Notes under the pieces: generated by a model | Seen by the model: the letters and a program-made list of their open reading frames with translations, nothing else | Database searches by the model: none | Told to the model about the DNA's origin: nothing | Translations under genes and position numbers: made by a program | In this document: one piece after another, positions 26,941 through 31,381 of the stretch | How positions within the stretch are numbered: position 1 is the first letter of the stretch | Layout: each line of letters starts with the position of its first letter | Source: Ascoidea tarda (nom. inval.) | Taxonomy: Eukaryota; Ascomycota; Saccharomycetes; Ascoideales; Ascoideaceae | Assembly (NCBI GenBank): GCA_030560485.1 | Contig: JAKTTS010000140.1 | Coordinates: 1 to 31,381, forward strand | Direction: 5' to 3' | Length of the DNA: 31,381 nucleotides

Positions 26941-29325
26941 ATGTTGTCGTCTGAAGCTGCCAACGCTATTACCTATGTCACTTATGCCTTCCTTTTGGTT
27001 TCTGGGTTGGGTTTGGGCTATTACTGCCTTGACAACAAAACCTTTTTATCTGATAACAAATCCCAAAGGGGCTTTCCTCTTGCTATGAATTTCGTCGCTT
27101 CAGGTATGTATAACACTCCTTTGTCTGTTTAGATAGGGTCCCATAAAGTATAACATAAACATAACAAATATTATCAGTAGCTTTCTTTCATAACATCAAT
27201 TTCAGTACTCGATGTAATAATCACTTAAGTCCTTTCAAAGTCCCATCCAGTTCCCCATTCTTATTATTTTATTGCCCATTCTTACTCTTTTCTGTTATAT
27301 ATATGTATAGTATGGTATTCCATTACACAATACCTTTTATTGGTGGAGAAAAGTTGCATTTGAAGTATTGGTGTTTGGTATCTGTCATTTGTTGTTACTA
27401 CTAACTTTACTTTAGGTTGTTTTATTATTATATAGCTCTTCTTTCTTCTGTTTTCTTCTGTTTCTGTCCTTTTTAAAAGCAATATTCTACGGGTGCCTCA
27501 TGATTTTAATTTCTAATTATTATCTATGGCTGAGATTATACCGTCTACTGGAACTCGATCAAGTTAATACTTGCGTGAGGAAGTAATATTGTTATATTTA
27601 TTAACCACAATTTCTGTTATCACTTTTAAAAAAAAGAGAAAAAAGATGTGAAATTATGAAAGGTGTATCTTCCACAACAAAACTGGTTAAAATCAGGTTT
27701 AACAAAGAATGAATGAATGAATGAATGAATGAATTCTTTTTCCTCTTATATTTTTTGTTTTTGTTTTTTTATTAAAAGTTATTCATCGTTTTTTGTTGGT
27801 AATATGCCTTTATTTAATCATGTTTTTTTTCTCTTTTTTTTAAAATTGATTTTCTACTTTGTCTTTTTTTATGTGAAAACTAACCTATTATTTAGCTACT
27901 GGTTGTGGTGTTATTACAACTTTCTCTCAAATTGGAAACATTGCTGGTCTTCATGGCTTGATTATCTATTGTCTTTCATGCTGTTTACCAATGTTCTTGT
28001 TTGCATTTTTAGGCCCAATTATTAGACAAAAATGTCCAAATGGCTTTGTTTTGACATCCTGGACTTTGCAAAGATTTGGTTTAATAACTCAGTTATACTT
28101 GTCACTATTCACTTTATTGACCTTGTTTCTTTATATGATTGCTGAATTATCTGCAATTTATTGGGCCTTTAATTCATTAACTGGTTACGACGGTTTACCA
28201 GTTGTCATTGTTCAGTGTGTTGTTACTACTTTATACACATCAGTTGGTGGATTCAAGGTTTCCTTTTTGACTGATAATATCCAAGCTTCCTTTGTATGTG
28301 TTTTGGTTATTGTTGGTGCTTGTGCTTTTGGTGCTTATATCGAGCTTGATCCCTCTATCCCAAAGGCTCCATTATTAGAAGCAAATGTATTGTCATGGAA
28401 ATTGCTTTACATTTTGCCGGTTGCAATTTTCACCAATGATTGTTTCGTCAGTGGATTCTGGCTAAGAACATTTGCATCAAAAACTGACAAAGATTTGTTG
28501 ATTGGCTGTTCTCTTGCCAGCTTTATTATTTTTGTTATATGTTTTCTCTTTGGATGGACTGGTATTCTTGGTGTTTGGACCGGAGAATTGGAGAGAAATA
28601 GTGAGCTTGGATCTAGTTCATTTTTTATTTTATTATCAATTGTGCCCAAATGGATTGTTGGTCTTATGCTAATTTTTTCAATTTGTATTTCAACATGTGC
28701 GTTTGATACATTGCAAAGTTCAACTGTTTCTCAAATTTCCAATGATATTTTTAAAAACAAATTAAAGATTCTTTATGTTAGATCGTTTGTTGTTATATTA
28801 ATTGTTCCTTGTTGCGTTATTGCATTAAAAGTTGCTGATGATATTTTACAAATTTATTTAATTGCTGATTTAGTCTCGGCTTCAATTATTCCAATGATAA
28901 TGTTTGGGTTATCAAATAGATACTTTTGGTTTTTGACTGGATGGGAAATCTGTATTGGAGGGCTTTCAGGTTTATTTTCAGTTTTCATTTTCGGATTGGT
29001 CTATTACGATGGAAATGCAGAGTTGGCTGGAAAATTATTGATTGTTTCAGGTGGTATGTACATTGATGATTGGAGTACATTTGGAGCATTCGTTGTTGCT
29101 CCAGTTGCAAGTTTAGTGTTTGGATTTTTGACATTAGGTGCCAGATTATTGATTACCTGGACTTATTGCAGAGTCAATGGCAAAGAATTTACTGCTTTGG
29201 ATAAAGAAAGAATCATTAAGAAAATTCAGTTAGATATTAGTCCAGCAGAATCCGAAGCTGAATCATTTAATGATCCTCACAATGTAATTTACAGAAATGA
29301 AACTGATCTTGAAATTAGTAAATAG
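26941..29325 (+). CDS. DUR31: DUR31-like sodium:solute symporter (SSS family), two exons, riboswitch-bearing intron
   Basis: Joined 26941..27103 and 27896..29325, this gives 530 residues. Exon 1 encodes a first membrane segment (YVTYAFLLVSGLGLGYYC) and ends in a phase-1 codon. Across the junction the protein reads LAMNFVASATGCGVITTFSQ, the TM2 block of fungal SSS permeases. About a dozen membrane segments follow. LFAFLGPIIRQKCPNGF and TSVGGFKVSFLTDNIQ are SSS hallmarks. The relatives are Dur3 (urea) and Candida Dur31. As I recall, Dur31 has been linked to polyamine, histatin and thiamine transport and is TPP-riboswitch-regulated in some Candida. The aptamer in this intron makes thiamine or a precursor the likely cargo (inference). 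The start is the only ATG before TM1; the upstream frame has only TTG. Reading into the intron stops at 27130-27132. Confidence 0.88.
27481..27590 (+). promoter_or_regulatory. Thiamine pyrophosphate (TPP) riboswitch aptamer in the intron
   Basis: The conserved blocks of the TPP aptamer occur in order. ACGGGTGCC (27489-27497) matches the GGGGTGC block. CTGAGA (27530-27535) and TTATACC (27536-27542) form the pyrimidine-sensing core. GAACTCGATCAAGTTAATAC then CTTGCGTGAGGAAG (27551-27583) match the pyrophosphate-sensing arm (GAACCTGATC...TAATACCAGCGTAGGGAAG in bacteria). Helices can be drawn by hand. P1 is AATATT with AATATT (27481-27486/27585-27590), extended by CT/AG. P2 is ACGG with CCGT (27489-27492/27541-27544). 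P4 is CTC with GAG (27554-27556/27577-27579), a compensated change from CCT/AGG. P5 is CAAG with CTTG (27560-27563/27570-27573). P3 is a variable arm closed by TAATT/AATTA. In fungi this aptamer controls splicing. Confidence 0.95.
27707..27734. repeat. (GAAT)7 microsatellite in the intron
   Basis: Seven perfect copies of GAAT, about 115 bp after the aptamer, inside the same intron. Confidence 0.95.
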
Positions 29326-30204
29326 AGGATTATTGTTTCTTATTGGTTATTTCTGGTGTTTAAAGCGTTTTTTATTTGTCTAATATTTCTAAATTTGTTG
29401 AGTTGATCAAATTTCTTTTTCCTCTTTTTTCTTCTTTAATTTTTGTTCTTCAATTTTTGTTTTTCTTTAATTTTTTTTACCTTAGTTTAATCAAACGCCT
29501 CAGGACATCATCCATAGCAATTCATTTCTCTACGAATCAAAAGAACTTCAAGCCAATGTAATTGACATAAAAAAAACACAAAAGATACCACCTAGATAAA
29601 CTGTTTTGGGTAGCTGCTTTTTGTAAATGTTGAAGAGCAACTCTTTTCCTCTCCATCCACTCCGAATGCAGTCCGAATGCAGTCCGACATACAATCGTGA
29701 AATACTGCAGATTCAAACACGTGCTATACCTGTATAATCAGATTTATATTGCATTAACTGTTCAAGCTTCAATATTTGTGCTGCCAATCCCTTTGTGATT
29801 CGGATGCATTGTTTTCAATTATGTGCCATGCTGGATGCTTACAAATTGTGATTCGCTTATCAAAATATACATCGAACTTTGGATATTCTGTTGATGAAAT
29901 AATAAGTGGTTCTTAAAACCTTTAAAACCTTAATGATTGATGAATAATTGAAAATATATATTAGAAAATCATAGAAATAAATAGAAACAAGCAGAAATCA
30001 AGTGAAATATGCTGTTGTAGATGAAACTGAAATTGTGGTATAAATATAAGCTGATTTCTTACTTTGGGAGTGTTTTTTGGTTTCTTGTTTTTTGATTAAA
30101 GTAAATAAATTAGATACAATAAATCACATTGTAACTTGGCAGAATTTCTAATTCTTATTGATTTCACTTATCTCTCTTATTTTTTAATCTAGCAAGTTAT
30201 CGCA
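29326..30204. other. 879-bp gap with 3' region of DUR31-like gene and ADH promoter
   Basis: T-rich tracts (29400-29480) follow the upstream stop. TATAAATA at 30039-30046, 166 bp before the ADH ATG, is a good TATA box and fits an inducible gene. GTCCGAATGCA/TCCGAATGCA is directly repeated near 29661-29683. No RNA gene was recognised. Confidence 0.6.
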
Positions 30205-31287
30205 ATGGTTTATCCAGAAACATTTCAAGGAATTGGTGTCAATTCACCAGAGTTATGGCTCGAACCCAAAAAATTTGAATTCAAACCTCATGGATTTAGA
30301 GATTATGATATTGATATCAAAGTTGAGGCATGTGGTGTTTGTGGGTCAGATATCCATGCTGCTTCTGGTAATTGGGGCAAGACCAATTACCCATTGGTTG
30401 TTGGACATGAAATTATTGGTAGAATTGTTAGATTGGGATCAAAAGTTCGTAAAGATCTTAAAGTTGGAGACAGAGTTGGTATTGGTGCTCAAGCCGACTC
30501 ATGTGGTGACTGTAAAGTTTGTAACACCTTTGATGAAAACTATTGCAAACACAACATAGGGACGTATATGGGAGTATATGAAGATGGTACAAGTAGTTAT
30601 GGTGGATACTCATCATATGTCAGGGTCCATGACAGATTTGCATTTAGGATTCCAGAGAAACTAGAGAGCAAATATGCTGCTCCATTATTGTGTGGTGGTA
30701 TTACTGGATTTTCACCATTACTTCATAATGGTGTGAAAAAGGGAACCAAAGTTGGAGTTTCTGGTATTGGTGGTATTGGACATATGACCTTATTGTTTGC
30801 TAAAGCATTGGGAGCCGAAGTTTATGCTATTTCCAGATCTGACTCAAAAAAGGAGGACTCATTGAAGATGGGAGCTGATCACTATATCAGCACATCCAGC
30901 AATGATTGGGTTGACAAGTATAGTGGAGAACTTGATTTAATTGTTAATTGTGGCAGTTCATTAACAGGAACCAACTTAGATCAAATGTTGGAATTACTTA
31001 GACCAAGGGGAAAATTGGTTTTCATTACGGCCCCACCAATAGAAGAAAAAGTAACAATTGCACCATTTACCATGTTGAAAACCGGAACCTTTATTGGTGG
31101 ATCTGGAATTGGTGGATCCAAAGACATTGAATTCATGTTGAATTTTGCAGCAGAACACGACATCAAACCTTGGGTCGAAGCGGTTGATATCAGTGAGGAA
31201 GGTGTTACTGAAGTATTTAAGAGAGCCAATTCGGGAGATGTCAAGTACAGATTCACATTAGTTGGATATGACAAGGCGTTCAGTTAG
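30205..31287 (+). CDS. ADH6: NADP-dependent alcohol dehydrogenase, cinnamyl/Adh6-Adh7 type
   Basis: At 360 residues it has the length of S. cerevisiae Adh6 and matches it throughout. Family members are cytosolic zinc enzymes that reduce medium- and branched-chain or aromatic aldehydes with NADPH, serving fusel-alcohol formation and aldehyde detoxification. Visible motifs are catalytic-zinc ligands Cys46 (ACGVCGSDIH), His68 (VVGHE) and Cys163 (LLCGG), and structural-zinc cysteines 100, 103, 106 and 114. The Rossmann loop GIGGIG is at 187-192, and ISRSDSKKED follows the next strand at about 209-218, whose Ser/Arg favours NADP over NAD. The ending DVKYRFTLVGYDKAFS matches Adh6. The start ATG gives MVYPETFQGIGV, aligned with the Adh6 start. 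Adh6 and Adh7 cannot be told apart; ADH6 stands for the pair. The terminator lies at the window edge. Confidence 0.93.
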   Translation: MVYPETFQGIGVNSPELWLEPKKFEFKPHGFRDYDIDIKVEACGVCGSDIHAASGNWGKTNYPLVVGHEIIGRIVRLGSKVRKDLKVGDRVGIGAQADSCGDCKVCNTFDENYCKHNIGTYMGVYEDGTSSYGGYSSYVRVHDRFAFRIPEKLESKYAAPLLCGGITGFSPLLHNGVKKGTKVGVSGIGGIGHMTLLFAKALGAEVYAISRSDSKKEDSLKMGADHYISTSSNDWVDKYSGELDLIVNCGSSLTGTNLDQMLELLRPRGKLVFITAPPIEEKVTIAPFTMLKTGTFIGGSGIGGSKDIEFMLNFAAEHDIKPWVEAVDISEEGVTEVFKRANSGDVKYRFTLVGYDKAFS

Positions 31288-31381
31288 ATTTAGTGTGCCC
31301 TTTTATATGTGTATATATTTAGTAATTCTTATGAGAGTCTCAGTATTTTCAAATTTTCAAGTTTAAAAATTGCATTGCTAA

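Larger units (their letters stand above)
27104..27895 (+). other. 792-nt intron of the DUR31-like gene
   Basis: Donor GTATGT (27104-27109), branch site AACTAAC (27878-27884), acceptor TTTAG ending at 27895. Joining restores an unbroken SSS protein across the junction. It is long for a yeast intron and carries the TPP aptamer in its middle, a GAAT array and T-rich tracts. Confidence 0.9.

Noticed and set aside
1986-30204. tRNA genes, CRISPR arrays, transposons or virus-like elements in the gaps
   Set aside because: No GGTTCGANTCC-type B box, no spaced repeats, and no transposase, reverse transcriptase or long terminal repeats were found by eye in any gap.

Overview
The window looks like nuclear DNA of an AT-rich budding yeast (Saccharomycotina). 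All recognisable genes are yeast housekeeping, mating/meiosis or transport genes. The two introns I can support have yeast-type signals (donors GTAAGG and GTATGT, branch sites TATTAAC and AACTAAC, acceptor TAG). There are no operons, and intergenic gaps are often 0.8-2.5 kb, so the genome is probably larger and looser than that of Saccharomyces cerevisiae. In-frame CTG codons are very rare. That would fit one of the clades where CUG is reassigned or avoided (for example Ascoidea/Saccharomycopsis-like yeasts), but the species and code are inference only.

Left part (1-9085): a partial minus-strand gene with the DUF2439 (Mte1/ZGRF1 N-terminal) domain is divergent from MAS1, the mitochondrial processing peptidase beta subunit. 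Next come a large DH-BAR Rho-GEF resembling Fus2 and, convergent with it, a long minus-strand NDT80/PhoG-family transcription factor with poly-Asn and Asn-Ser-Leu repeat tracts.

Middle part (9086-20540): a 1.2-kb divergent promoter with 13 copies of GTTTTT leads to KRE33 (rRNA/tRNA cytidine acetyltransferase). A MIC26/MIC27-type MICOS subunit follows, whose start codon lies on a 27-nt first exon. Then come a 0.4-kb GC-rich island (about 67% GC in the lines counted), a Ksp1/Ran1-type protein kinase, and a 2.46-kb gap of poly-T and mixed sequence.

Right part (20541-31381): a full-length CCDC124/Oxs1 ribosome-associated protein, an unrecognised mitochondrial-looking protein, a CorA-type Mg2+ transporter, a DUR31-like SSS-family transporter, and an ADH6/ADH7-type NADP-dependent alcohol dehydrogenase.

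The most striking object is inside the 792-nt intron of the DUR31-like gene. At 27481-27590 there is a near-canonical eukaryotic thiamine pyrophosphate (TPP) riboswitch aptamer with P1, P2, P4, P5 and the conserved CTGAGA and GCG elements. The transporter is therefore probably regulated by TPP through splicing and probably moves thiamine or a related compound. Unspliced mRNA stops after 63 codons, and part of the aptamer can pair with the 5' splice site.
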